A DNA stretch of 64,000 nt from Paenisporosarcina quisquiliarum_A (GTDB lineage Bacteria; Bacillota; Bacilli; Bacillales_A; Planococcaceae): the NCBI RefSeq assembly GCF_043641925.1, contig NZ_JBHZRU010000006.1:95289-159288 (forward strand), read 5' to 3'. The notes beneath the pieces were generated by a model. That model worked only from the letters and a program-made list of their open reading frames with translations. It did no database searches and was not told the origin of the DNA. The translations under genes were made by a program, and so were the position numbers. Below, in pieces: positions 9,758 to 19,615 of this stretch. The first letter of the stretch is position 1. Every line of letters starts with the position of its first letter.

Positions 9758-10560
9758 TCAATTTAATCCTCCCAAGTAAAGTGTGCATTTGAGGCTGATG
9801 TCCATATTACTATTCCATTGAACATTCCCTATTTCGGCCGACATTTCCACTGCAGTGGTGGGGCCAATCCCCGGAATGCTCAAGAGGAAACCCTCATCAG
9901 TCTCCAGTAGTTTTTCTTCAATTAGTTCCTCTAACTGCTTGATTTGACTGTGAATTAACTCATATTCATTCAACTTCTGTTGAAGTAAAATCAATTCACT
10001 TTCAAGCATAGTCTTTGGTTTGCGGATCGCATCCTTTGCGTAATCTATGAGCTTATTGATTACACTATCACGGAGCTTTAAATTATTTTCGATTAAAAAA
10101 TCTTCCTAAGTCCTGCTAAGCCAAGTGTTAGAATGTCTGAAGGGTGAGGATAGTGTCTCATCAAGAATAGGGATGTTTTTGAATCGAACTGATCCAGAAT
10201 CTTGATCACCTTGTTTTCATCATCGACCTTTACATTTTTTACTTGAAACTCTCGGAAGATGTGATCCATATACAAACGAAGATGATTGATTGTCCTTATT
10301 TGAGCGTTCACTAGTGTTCTTTCTGCTCTAGTCAATTTTTAACGATTCTAGCTCAAGTAATGAAACTACGCTCGTTCCATCTCGTCCATGAAGTTACGAC
10401 TGGACAATCGCCATAAAATCCACACGGTCCGTTTTCATATAATTTAACACGGTTTCTCTTTCTCTCGCAGTTATCGCCGGATTCAAAATACGAACTATAT
10501 ACTCATCATCCATACAAATTCTCACCAGGTCTTCATAATAGTGCGCAGTCAGCCCCTTTA
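9758..10560 (-). pseudogene. IS110-family transposase remnant
   Basis: On the minus strand, three separated fragments line up with an IS110/IS116-type transposase. About 10550-10385 gives HYYEDLVRICMDDEYIVRIL and KTDRVDFMAI, the DEDD-domain end. 10335-10093 gives the helical middle (MRHYPHPSDILTLGLAGLRK). 10009-9758 gives the C-terminal part (LSIPGIGPTTAVEMSAEIGN). The pieces are in different frames with stops between them, so it is dead. Confidence 0.75.
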
Positions 10561-10930
10561 TGATTTGTCAAATTCAGTGGAAACGTACTCGAATCAACGA
10601 TTTTTAACGGCATCGTGTTTTAGAGTAATTCGTTTTCTTCTGAATTTGGAGGACTAAATAAATAGTTGTTGTAAGATGTCAGGATTCATGCCGTTGATTT
10701 TCCTGACAGCTGAGAAACGCTAGTAGAATCCAGGTTTGCAGTTTTTTGAAGGTGATCATCAATAAAAACAATCGTTGAGAGCGTGCAAGCTTTCTTTTTC
10801 GTGCAGCTGTGCATATAGGAGTAATTTAAAAAATTAGGTCGTTGGTTTTTTAGTATAATGGTCTAATCTCATCACATTTTCTTCAAAAAATTGAAGATTA
10901 ATTGATGAAAAACATTGTCCAAATGACGTT
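10561..10930 (-). pseudogene. IS4-family transposase remnant (N-terminal part)
   Basis: Read on the minus strand: KLLLYAQLHEKESLHALSTI, STSVSQLSGKINGMNPDILQ, then after a shift LKIVDSSTFPLNLTNHK at about 10615-10562. This order is that of IS4-type transposases, the last segment holding the first catalytic Asp. The likeness ends where the IS110 remnant begins, so the IS110 element probably inserted into or next to this one. The stretch 10931-11018 holds nothing I recognise. Confidence 0.7.
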
Positions 10931-11018
10931 TTTCGTCGTAATCTTGTCTATTATTTCAACACCAGTGACGTTAGACAAAGAATTTTAATCATTCTTTACT
11001 ATTGAGCATTCTCGTGGA

Positions 11019-12530
11019 TTATAATTTTCTCAATAGGAATCTCTTTATTAAACTTCTTTCATTATCATTTAAACCAATAATGTAAATTAAAGTAAAGTAA
11101 AAAAGTATAAAAATAAACGATGATATAAAAAAATAAAACCAGGACGTTGTTGTACTCCCAAAAGATAATTCTATAACTAAGTTACTTATTATTAAACATA
11201 TTAATATCGCTGGAATTAAATTTGTAAATAGCGAACTAAAAAAACTTTTGATATTAATCATCATCTTTTTACTATAAAAATAATTTGTAATTATTATATT
11301 ACCTACTATAATTGAAATCATAGTGCCTATAGCCGAACCCAAGACCCCAACTTTTTTGACTAATACTATTGATAAAACTATATTTACTAAAGAAACACAT
11401 AGATTAATAATTGCCATTATAGAATGTTTATTTTTTATCTGAACTAAATTACCTACAACATTCTGAACTAAAGGTATCGTGAATGGTACTATTATCATTA
11501 ATACTACATAATAAACTAACTCATATTCCACCCCTAACCACAGATAAACAAATGATTTTCCGAAAATTATAAATCCTGATAGAAAAAATCCTAATACTAT
11601 TAATTGTAATCTTCCTATGGTTATCATAAAATTATTTAATTCCTCATTACTAGCTTCATTAACGACCAATCGGGTCAACTTGCTATAAAAGATACTACTT
11701 ATTGATGTAGATAAACTTATATATCCAGCAACAATCGTCATTGAAATTGCATATAAGGCAACCGCACTCGTATTGACCATTATCCCCAAAATAGTTTGAT
11801 CTATTTTCCAATAAAGTTGATCTATTACCACATTAATAAACACAAAAAATGAAAATGAGAAAATTTGAAAGATATACATTTTATCAAAATTGTTTATTTT
11901 AATCTTTACTTTTAAATATCTAAAAACATAATAAATATTAGTTACCATTATTAATATATTCAGTATGGTATCAATAATTACAATTGCGATTATTCCAAAC
12001 CCTATATTAAGACAGATTATAATTACCACGAACCTTATGACCACTCTAATCAAACTAATTAACTTTGGAAAAACAAACTTTTCATACGCAAATAATATAC
12101 CATTAAAAGTATGATTGGGCATAGTCACCATTATGTTTAATGCCAGAATGAAAAACATCTGTTTAGCTTGAACTAATTGAGAATCATTAAAATTATTAAA
12201 AACATTGTCAATATTCATATAAAAAATCATGCTCAAAATTGCAACTAAAACAATAATTACCGAATACAATAACAAAGAGATTGCAATAAAATTTTCTTCT
12301 GCTGTTTTATTTTTCTCTTCTCGATATTTTGCAACATATCTAATAACTGTATTTCCAAGGCCAAAATCCATAATAGTTAAATAACTTACTAAAGCACCTA
12401 TTAAAGAATATAATCCAAATTGACTATTCCCTACAAATGAAATGATAATGGGGATTAATAATATTCCTGTAATATTGGTTAAAAATAGGGTTAGATATGT
12501 TATTAATATACCATTTTTCTTCTCCTTCAT
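11019..12530 (-). CDS. Wzx-type polysaccharide flippase (MOP superfamily)
   Basis: A 503-residue, very hydrophobic protein with about 12-14 membrane segments, starting KKNGILITYLTLFLTNITGI and GNSQFGLYSLIGALVSYLTI and carrying the LGNTVIRYVAKYREE motif common in Wzx/RfbX flippases. Such proteins move undecaprenyl-pyrophosphate-linked oligosaccharide units across the membrane. It is the last gene of the minus-strand glycan cluster, 9 bp after the two-domain glycosyltransferase, and is probably co-transcribed with it. The start ATG 12530 has only a weak RBS (GTAGG). Confidence 0.9.
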   Translation of the reverse strand: MKEKKNGILITYLTLFLTNITGILLIPIIISFVGNSQFGLYSLIGALVSYLTIMDFGLGNTVIRYVAKYREEKNKTAEENFIAISLLLYSVIIVLVAILSMIFYMNIDNVFNNFNDSQLVQAKQMFFILALNIMVTMPNHTFNGILFAYEKFVFPKLISLIRVVIRFVVIIICLNIGFGIIAIVIIDTILNILIMVTNIYYVFRYLKVKIKINNFDKMYIFQIFSFSFFVFINVVIDQLYWKIDQTILGIMVNTSAVALYAISMTIVAGYISLSTSISSIFYSKLTRLVVNEASNEELNNFMITIGRLQLIVLGFFLSGFIIFGKSFVYLWLGVEYELVYYVVLMIIVPFTIPLVQNVVGNLVQIKNKHSIMAIINLCVSLVNIVLSIVLVKKVGVLGSAIGTMISIIVGNIIITNYFYSKKMMINIKSFFSSLFTNLIPAILICLIISNLVIELSFGSTTTSWFYFFISSFIFILFYFTLIYIIGLNDNERSLIKRFLLRKL

Positions 12531-12539
12531 TAATATTAC

Positions 12540-14204
12540 CTACTTTTCATCAAATAATACAAGATTTGGATTTTTATCAAGAATGGATTCATATTGTTCA
12601 ATAATACCGTATCTTCCTTTGCCGTCTAGTTTCATATATCTTTCAAACTTTTTATGACGGTCTTCTTTTCTAGCCCACCCGAAATGTTTGAGTCTAATAT
12701 CTGATTTTTCTGTTTGTAAATTGTTAATATTTTTTGGCAGTCTACCACAATGTTGATTTGTCTTATTAAAACGATACTTAAAATGTGGTTGATATCTAAT
12801 CAAAAATGTAGTGTATCTTTTATGGGCATTCCAGTATATATCTTCTCTATAATAATTATCATTCCACATGTCAAATAATTTAAACGAATATGCATCCACG
12901 TTATTGTTTCTTATTAATTCTCTAGCCTGCAGTATCATTTCATCTTCAAAGACTTCGTCTGCATCAAGAGCTAAAATCCAGTCTGGATCCATTTTTAATG
13001 TTTCATCCCACTGTTGTTTTCTAAGTTTATACTCCTTACTAAATAAACTAATTTTGTTTGTGATTATCTTATGTGGAATATCTTTCAATATATTTTCGCA
13101 AATTTCTTCAGTACGGTCTGTACTTCCATCATTAATTATTACTACATTATCAACATATTTTATAGCATGTTTTAATACCTCTTCGATATATCTGCCTTCT
13201 TCATTTTTCACCACCATTGATAGTGTTATTTTATTGTCATTTTTTACTACTCTTTTATAAGATTTTATTTCAGTTAATAGTATTTTATAGTAGCTTTTTA
13301 ACAAAACACGAATCTGGGTAGGTATATCTGGTACTTTTATTAATGTACTTTTAACCTTGCGCTTTAGATTCATTTTTAGAGTATTATTTTCAGAGAAAAA
13401 ATAACCACTTTCTTTATATTCATTTATACCAGATAAATGTTTAAGTGTGTATATATGGTAGGAAGGGTAATGTGTATCCACGAATAAATCAAATCCATGA
13501 GCCACTGCTCTTATACAGAAATGACGATCTTCACCCCAAAACGAAATATTTTCTAATCTACTAAAACTTATATTAGTTTGTAATACTTTTCCACTAATTA
13601 ATGTACATGCACCCAAACCACCGACTTTATAAATTCCAGGAATTTTTAGCATATTTCTAAATTCATTAGACTTTTGTCTAATTTCGAATTTTGATAATTT
13701 TTCATCAGGATTTTTTATGTACAACTTCCCAACATCTTGAAGCCATACTTGAGGCTCGAGGACTCCTCCCTCTATCCATTGGGTCCAAAATATATTTGAA
13801 ATTATATCTCTATTTGAGTTGAGTAGTTGTTTTAACGTTTTGGGATGCATAACAATATCTGAATCCACAAAAAAAATATAATTGAAATTATTTATTCTTG
13901 CAAAATCAAGCATTCGATTTTTATATCTTGCTACTTTCTCGATTATGCTATCTTTCCAGTGGTGAGTTTCATGATCACATACATATTCTTCTGTTAAGTT
14001 TAAATCATTTTCTAGTAAATAAACTTTATTCCGAGAGCAAAAATTTTCAAGTATTTGTTTTGATTTAAAATCTACATTATCGTCTACAAAACAATAATGA
14101 ACAATTAAATCTTCTTTATCAAGCTCTTCTAAAGAAATTAGAAATTCGTTTAATATATCCGGATGTTGTCTTATGGGACTCGCTACTAACACCTTTGCAA
14201 ACAT
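12540..14204 (-). CDS. Two-domain glycosyltransferase (two GT-A folds in tandem)
   Basis: A 554-residue product. Residues 1-270 form one GT-A-like unit (KVLVASPIRQHPDIL, metal-binding FVDSDIV, and WGEDRHFCIRA with the acidic pair expected at the catalytic base). Residues 320-554 form a canonical family-2 unit (LSMVVKNEEGRYIEEVLKHA, VIINDGSTDRTEE, metal-binding ALDADEVFED). It should be cytosolic, add one or two sugars to the lipid-linked repeat, and feed the flippase gene just downstream. RBS AAAGGA precedes ATG 14204. About 1.1 kb of gene-free DNA lies upstream, so it and wzx may have their own promoter. Confidence 0.87.
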   Translation of the reverse strand: MFAKVLVASPIRQHPDILNEFLISLEELDKEDLIVHYCFVDDNVDFKSKQILENFCSRNKVYLLENDLNLTEEYVCDHETHHWKDSIIEKVARYKNRMLDFARINNFNYIFFVDSDIVMHPKTLKQLLNSNRDIISNIFWTQWIEGGVLEPQVWLQDVGKLYIKNPDEKLSKFEIRQKSNEFRNMLKIPGIYKVGGLGACTLISGKVLQTNISFSRLENISFWGEDRHFCIRAVAHGFDLFVDTHYPSYHIYTLKHLSGINEYKESGYFFSENNTLKMNLKRKVKSTLIKVPDIPTQIRVLLKSYYKILLTEIKSYKRVVKNDNKITLSMVVKNEEGRYIEEVLKHAIKYVDNVVIINDGSTDRTEEICENILKDIPHKIITNKISLFSKEYKLRKQQWDETLKMDPDWILALDADEVFEDEMILQARELIRNNNVDAYSFKLFDMWNDNYYREDIYWNAHKRYTTFLIRYQPHFKYRFNKTNQHCGRLPKNINNLQTEKSDIRLKHFGWARKEDRHKKFERYMKLDGKGRYGIIEQYESILDKNPNLVLFDEK

Positions 14205-15295
14205 ATATTCTCGTCCTTTCGTTTATATATATCTCTCTCTTAGCAGTTATTTCTGATTTCAATAAATATATATGCACTGATGTCTCTTCGGGCAATTATT
14301 AGCAATGTAAAAATAATATAGGTAAGTGGTGATAGAAGAAATGGATATATGTTTTATTCCTATATGGTAAATCTACATAGTTAAATTTAGCAATTTTTTA
14401 AATATGCGTCGACTCCATACTATAACAGCTCGAGATAGATCACCTTAAGTTTTCTCTTGCAATAATTATTTATGTCTAAAATAAACCCTTTCTCGATTAA
14501 AAGAGTTGTTTAGTATGGGGCAACTAACTCCGAGGTGACAGCATGTAAATTCTCTGCTAGCTCTGTTTACTTTTATAACTCATATTCTCATGTATATCTA
14601 TCATAGCATTAGTGTTCTCGGAAGAATGACGGATTTATATTTTCATAAAAACCAGTGGTCTCAACTTCTGCTGTTAGGTTTTAAGGTGGGAATATGTGTT
14701 CACCCTATCAATCTTAACTACTTATAGCTTGGAGAGAAGTAATATTCTTGTCAAAGTTTATAACATGGAAGCCAGTAGGACCTGATTCTATTTTTATAAG
14801 ACAAACATTTTGAAATTATTCAGTTTTCCTAAATTCATAATGTTACAAAAATATTTTGACTTTCTGTTATGAAAGCCAAGTTTACTTAGTATCGAACTTG
14901 AGAGTATTTTTGCATGCACAGTATTGATTGATTCTACACTATGGGGCTTCGTCGGATTTTAATAGAGACTTCCATCATCAATCTACTTCTGTTTTACCTC
15001 ACTAGAGTTACAATTTGGTTAGGGAGCTCTCTTTCCTAGGAATAACGAACAAAAAGGGAATCACATTATTATAGCTTAGCTCAACTTCAGCACCCTATTT
15101 TAGATTATTAATATGAATCTAAAAGATGATATATATAGATCATATGTTGTACATAATCATTCTGGAAGATTCATATAAAAACATATTTCCAACTTGTATA
15201 ATGAGATAAATTACATTAAATGAGACTTAAAAATGTATTTTAACTTTATTCTTTAGATAGCCCGAAATATGTATTATGGAAATCTTCTCAAGATT
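14205..15295. other. Gene-free gap inside the glycan cluster, probably decayed coding DNA
   Basis: No frame is open for more than a few dozen codons on either strand. On the minus strand around 14830-14735 a short open stretch reads KIESGPTGFHVINFDKNITS, flanked by stops. Length, position and base composition fit one rotted glycan gene, but I cannot name the family. No IS end, tRNA or clear terminator was seen. Confidence 0.5.
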
Positions 15296-16282
15296 TTAAA
15301 CTATAAATGTTTTAATCTTTCTCATTTTGTGCTTAAGTCCTAATATTAAGATAATTAATTCAGGCGCTATTAAATAAATTTGAATTTTAATCTTATCTCT
15401 TGTATTGATATCGTTTTCAACTAGGATTTGTCTTAATTTATTTTTATCAAAATCAATCAAATATAAGTACTCTTTAAAATTAACGTTGTTTTCAGCCTTC
15501 ATAGTTGAAAATAAGAATAAACCTACCTCGAAAACATTGAAGTAAACCCTATTTGAAAATGAAGGGTAGTTTACAGAATAATATCCATACATCCTTTTCT
15601 GAACTAAGTACTCATCAATTCTTTTGATTGTAAATTTACCTCTTAGAGTACTTACAGGATTGTATCTATAATAATACAAAGGTTCTATAATGTAATAAAC
15701 TCTAGAGCATTTGTCTATCAACTGATATGATATATCTTTATCTTCTAAAATAATTTTTTCGTCAAATCTCAAATTTTCAAAAAGATGTTTTTTATACAAC
15801 TTATTGCAAGGGCTAAAAGTCAAAATTTTATTTCTAAATATTTCACTCATAGCAGAAATCTTATCAAATTCTATATTTCTATCAGATTCAGTGTAATTTC
15901 TAAATTTACCTTTTTTAGTCATTAAAGAAAGATTGCAAGCAACAATCTCGGATTTTGTTTCCAAAGCAGTCTTTAAGAGTTTCTCGTACATATCAGTCTT
16001 AATCCAATCATCACTATCAACAAATCCAATATAACTACCGGTTGCTAGATCAATTCCCAAATTTCTAGCAGAGGATTGCCCTCCATTAGTTTTATGCCTA
16101 ACCTTGATTCTGCAATCTTTTTTTGAATAATCATCACAGATTTTTCCACTTGAATCTGTTGAACCATCATTTATTAGGATCAACTCAATATTCTCGTATG
16201 ATTGCTGTAAAATTGACTTAATACATTTTTCTAAATACTTTTCTGTATTGAAGATTGGTACAACTATACTAATCTTCTTCAT
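15296..16282 (-). CDS. Family-2 glycosyltransferase
   Basis: A 328-residue protein with the full GT2 signature: ISIVVPIFNTEKYLEKCIKS, LILINDGSTDSSGKICDDY, NGGQSSARNLGIDLATGSY, metal-binding FVDSDDW, then the acceptor side (ILEDKDISYQLIDKC). It resembles EpsJ/CpsI-like transferases of exopolysaccharide clusters. It should act at the inner membrane face on the growing lipid-linked repeat; the sugar cannot be read from the sequence. Its start overlaps the end of rfbD by 14 bp, so it belongs to the same transcript and is probably translationally coupled to it. Confidence 0.93.
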   Translation of the reverse strand: MKKISIVVPIFNTEKYLEKCIKSILQQSYENIELILINDGSTDSSGKICDDYSKKDCRIKVRHKTNGGQSSARNLGIDLATGSYIGFVDSDDWIKTDMYEKLLKTALETKSEIVACNLSLMTKKGKFRNYTESDRNIEFDKISAMSEIFRNKILTFSPCNKLYKKHLFENLRFDEKIILEDKDISYQLIDKCSRVYYIIEPLYYYRYNPVSTLRGKFTIKRIDEYLVQKRMYGYYSVNYPSFSNRVYFNVFEVGLFLFSTMKAENNVNFKEYLYLIDFDKNKLRQILVENDINTRDKIKIQIYLIAPELIILILGLKHKMRKIKTFIV

Positions 16283-17114
16283 AATCCAAAAAACCTCTCA
16301 ATGAATCATCCCAATCTTCTAGTTTATAAGCAAACGCACTCCATGTTTTGTCTTTACACAATCTTGAGTTCTTTGGTCTTCTAGCTTTTGTTGGATATTC
16401 TCCACTCTTTATAGGCTTTACTTTAACATTAATCCCAGCCTGCTTGAATATCTCACATGCAAAATCATACCAGCTACAATAACCTTCATTAGCGGCATGG
16501 TAGGTTCCAAACTTATCTGATTGAATTATTTCAACTAAAAGCTGCGCTAGGTCGTAAGTATAAGTAGGAGACCCAATTTGATCTGCAACTACAGATAACT
16601 CATCTCGATCTTTACCTAATCTTAGCATAGTCTTCACAAAATTATTCCCGTGTCTACCAAAAACCCAGGATATTCTTACAATAAAATATTTAACCACGTT
16701 ATTTCGGACTTCTAATTCACCTTCATATTTTGTTTGACCGTAGTAGTTGACTGGATTAGGTTTGTCTGTAACATCAAACGGTTGATCTCCTTCACCATTA
16801 AACACATAATCGGTACTTATATATACCAATTTTGCATTAATTTCTTTACATGCTTCAGCTACATACTTTGTTCCGAGTACATTCACTGAATAGCATAAAT
16901 CTTTTTCATCTTCAGCTTTATCTACTGCGGTGTAAGCAGCACAATGAATGACAACTTCAGGGTAATAATCACTTATAAATCTTCTCACATGTTCTTTACT
17001 TGTAATGTCTAAGGATTTTCTGTCAGTACCTAAGTACTCAATACCTTCCGAATCTAGACGTTTTATCACATCATATCCTAATTGTCCATTAGCACCTGTT
17101 ACCAAAACTTTCAT
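16269..17114 (-). CDS. rfbD: dTDP-4-dehydrorhamnose reductase
   Basis: A 281-residue SDR protein with an N-terminal Rossmann motif (VTGANGQLGYDVIKRL), YISTDYVFNG, the catalytic YYGQTKYEGE (Tyr-x3-Lys) and ISWVFGRHGNNFVKTML, all typical of RmlD/RfbD. It catalyses the last step of dTDP-L-rhamnose synthesis, NADPH-dependent reduction of dTDP-6-deoxy-L-lyxo-4-hexulose. It follows rfbB with a one-base overlap in the operon rfbA-rfbC-rfbB-rfbD. Confidence 0.97.
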   Translation of the reverse strand: MKVLVTGANGQLGYDVIKRLDSEGIEYLGTDRKSLDITSKEHVRRFISDYYPEVVIHCAAYTAVDKAEDEKDLCYSVNVLGTKYVAEACKEINAKLVYISTDYVFNGEGDQPFDVTDKPNPVNYYGQTKYEGELEVRNNVVKYFIVRISWVFGRHGNNFVKTMLRLGKDRDELSVVADQIGSPTYTYDLAQLLVEIIQSDKFGTYHAANEGYCSWYDFACEIFKQAGINVKVKPIKSGEYPTKARRPKNSRLCKDKTWSAFAYKLEDWDDSLRGFLDYEED

Positions 17115-18145
17115 TACTCTTCACCTTTTCTATCGCCGTACATATTAACATAGTAATCTTTATAATCACCAGAAGTAATGTTATTCCACCATGAACGATT
17201 GTCCAGATACCAATTAATTGTCATTTTTATACCTTCATCAAATAAGGTTGTAGGTTCCCATCCTAACTCACTTCTTGTCTTTGATGGGTCGATTGCATAC
17301 CGCAAATCATGTCCAGATCTGTCTTTTACATAAGTGATTAGTGATTCTGGCTTCTCTAATTCTTTAAGAATTGCCTTTACTACTTCTAAATTAGTTTTTT
17401 CATTGTGACCGCCAATATTATATACTTCTCCCTCTCTCCCTTTATGGAGTATAAGGTCTATTGCAGTGCAGTGATCACCAACAAATAGCCAATCACGAAC
17501 ATTCTCGCCTGTACCATATATTGGCAATGGTTCATCATTTAGCGCTCTGATTATAATAAGGGGAATCAACTTTTCGGGGAAGTGATATGGTCCATAGTTA
17601 TTAGAACACCTCGAAATTGTAATTGGCAAACCAAATGTCCTATGATAAGCCTGTACCAATAAATCTGCTGAGGCTTTAGATGCTGAATATGGTGAAGATG
17701 CATGGATCGGAGTTTCTTCAGTAAAGAACAAGTCAGGTCTATCTAAGGGTAAGTCGCCATATACTTCGTCTGTTGAAACTTGATGAAATCTCTTTACTCC
17801 ATATTTTCTAGAAGCATCCATTAAAACTTGTGTACCTAAGATATTTGTTCTTAAAAATATTCCTGGATCTTCAATTGATCTGTCTACATGAGACTCTGCA
17901 GCAAAATTAACTACAAAATCAAGTTTTTCTTCTTCAAATAGCTTATTTACTAATTCTCGATCTGTAATATCACCTTTTACAAATTTAAAATTATCGTTCT
18001 CCATAACTGGTTTTAATGTAGATAAATTCCCTGCGTACGTTAATGCATCTAAACATACAACTCTATATGTTGGATGCTCTTTCAGTATTTGTAAGACAAA
18101 ATTACTCCCTATAAATCCTGCTCCACCCGTCACTAATACATTCAT
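17114..18145 (-). CDS. rfbB: dTDP-glucose 4,6-dehydratase
   Basis: A 343-residue extended SDR: GGAGFIGSNFVLQIL (NAD binding), NFAAESHVDRSIEDP, STDEVYGDLPLDRP (Thr-Asp-Glu active-site triad of dehydratases), YSASKASADLLVQAYHRTF (Tyr-x3-Lys), SNNYGPYHFPEKLIPLII. It converts dTDP-glucose to dTDP-4-keto-6-deoxyglucose, step two of the rhamnose pathway. It is 18 bp downstream of rfbC. Confidence 0.97.
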   Translation of the reverse strand: MNVLVTGGAGFIGSNFVLQILKEHPTYRVVCLDALTYAGNLSTLKPVMENDNFKFVKGDITDRELVNKLFEEEKLDFVVNFAAESHVDRSIEDPGIFLRTNILGTQVLMDASRKYGVKRFHQVSTDEVYGDLPLDRPDLFFTEETPIHASSPYSASKASADLLVQAYHRTFGLPITISRCSNNYGPYHFPEKLIPLIIIRALNDEPLPIYGTGENVRDWLFVGDHCTAIDLILHKGREGEVYNIGGHNEKTNLEVVKAILKELEKPESLITYVKDRSGHDLRYAIDPSKTRSELGWEPTTLFDEGIKMTINWYLDNRSWWNNITSGDYKDYYVNMYGDRKGEE

Positions 18146-18163
18146 TCCATTTCCCTCACTTCA

Positions 18164-18715
18164 CTAATACTTGAAATTTATATCGCTATCTTTCAACAAA
18201 GGCGCATTTAGATCTTTGTCTGATAGAATTGGACTATCTACATCCCATACTACTCCAATTTCAGGATCATCAAATCGAATACTTCTGTCATTTTCAGGTG
18301 AATAGTATTCATCTACTTTATATTGCACTTCAACATCATCTGTAAGTGTTAGGAACCCATGAGCAAAACCTTTAGGGATTAATAGCTGCTTTTTATTATC
18401 TTCTGTTAATTCCACTGCAAACCATTTTTTATAGGTAGGAGATCCTTCTCTAATGTCTACGGCTACATCCAGTATTTTACCTTTCGTACATCTAACAAGT
18501 TTAGCCTGCGCCTTAGGATTTAGCTGAAAATGTAATCCCCTTAATGTTCCTTTCTGTGCAGAAAAAGAATGATTATCTTGAATGAAGTCAACATCTTTCC
18601 ATAGCTCTCTAAACTTTTCTTTGGAATATGTTTCTGTAAACCATCCTCTATGATCTCCAAATATTTTTGGCTCAATTATTAAAACATCTTCAATGTCGGT
18701 TTTTATAATATTCAT
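18164..18715 (-). CDS. rfbC: dTDP-4-dehydrorhamnose 3,5-epimerase
   Basis: A 183-residue cupin-fold protein of the usual length. The motifs FGDHRGWFTETYS, QDNHSFSAQKGTLRGLHFQL (active-site His), VRCTKGKILDVAVDIREGS and IPKGFAHGFLTL are those of RmlC. It performs the double epimerisation at C3 and C5 in dTDP-L-rhamnose synthesis. The spacing to rfbA (15 bp) supports one transcript. Confidence 0.97.
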   Translation of the reverse strand: MNIIKTDIEDVLIIEPKIFGDHRGWFTETYSKEKFRELWKDVDFIQDNHSFSAQKGTLRGLHFQLNPKAQAKLVRCTKGKILDVAVDIREGSPTYKKWFAVELTEDNKKQLLIPKGFAHGFLTLTDDVEVQYKVDEYYSPENDRSIRFDDPEIGVVWDVDSPILSDKDLNAPLLKDSDINFKY

Positions 18716-18730
18716 TAATCTACCTCTTTT

Positions 18731-19615
18731 CTAATAATGGATTTTACCTTCAGCAACCTTTTTTAAATGTTCACCGTAAGGTGACTTTCCGTATTTTACA
18801 GCAGATGCTAATAGAGTTTCTCTATCGATCCATTCATTATGGTATGCAATTTCTTCAAGTGCGGAAATTTTAATGCTCTGTCTTTTTTCAATCATCTGGA
18901 CAAACTCAGCAGCTTCAACTAAACTATCCATTGTCCCAGTATCAAGCCAAGCAAAACCTCTACCTAAGAGCTTGACAGTAAGCGTTTCATCATCTAAGTA
19001 CATTCTATTTAAATCAGTAATTTCGAGTTCTCCTCTATGAGAAGTCTTTACTTTTTTCGCAAAGTCTACAACTCTATTATCATAGAAATAAAGACCCGTA
19101 ATACAATAATTTGATTTAGGATTTTTAGGTTTTTCCTCCAATGAGAGGACCCTACCATTTCTATCAAATTCGACAACTCCAAATCGTTCTGGATCATGAA
19201 CATAATATCCAAAGATAGTAGCTTTGCCATCTTTAGCATTCTCAGCAGCTTCTTTTAAAATAGGTGTAAACCCGTTTCCATAGTAAATATTATCTCCTAA
19301 AATCATTGCTACATTGTCATCACCTATAAACTCTTCACCGATGATAAACGCTTGGGCCAACCCATCTGGAGACGGCTGTTCTGTATATTTAAGATTAATA
19401 CCAAATTGGCTTCCATCACCTAAAAGTTTTTCAAAATTAGGTAAATCACGAGGTGTTGATATTATTAGAATATCTTTTATACCAGCTAACATAAGAATTG
19501 ATAACGGATAATAAATCATCGGTTTGTCATATACTGGTAACAACTGTTTACTTGTAACCAAAGTTAATGGGTACAACCTTGTTCCTGAGCCTCCAGCTAA
19601 AATAATCCCTTTCAT
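18731..19615 (-). CDS. rfbA: Glucose-1-phosphate thymidylyltransferase
   Basis: A 294-residue nucleotidyltransferase: LAGGSGTRLYPLTLVTSKQL (nucleotide-binding loop), PVYDKPMIYYPLS, MILGDNIYYG, GVVEFDRNGRVLSLEEKP, and the C-terminal ITDLNRMYL and FAWLDTGTMDSL. It makes dTDP-glucose from glucose-1-phosphate and dTTP, the entry step to dTDP-L-rhamnose. The start abuts the stop of the glycosyltransferase upstream with no gap. The full rfbACBD set is intact here, so the glycan made by this cluster very probably contains L-rhamnose. Confidence 0.97.
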   Translation of the reverse strand: MKGIILAGGSGTRLYPLTLVTSKQLLPVYDKPMIYYPLSILMLAGIKDILIISTPRDLPNFEKLLGDGSQFGINLKYTEQPSPDGLAQAFIIGEEFIGDDNVAMILGDNIYYGNGFTPILKEAAENAKDGKATIFGYYVHDPERFGVVEFDRNGRVLSLEEKPKNPKSNYCITGLYFYDNRVVDFAKKVKTSHRGELEITDLNRMYLDDETLTVKLLGRGFAWLDTGTMDSLVEAAEFVQMIEKRQSIKISALEEIAYHNEWIDRETLLASAVKYGKSPYGEHLKKVAEGKIHY

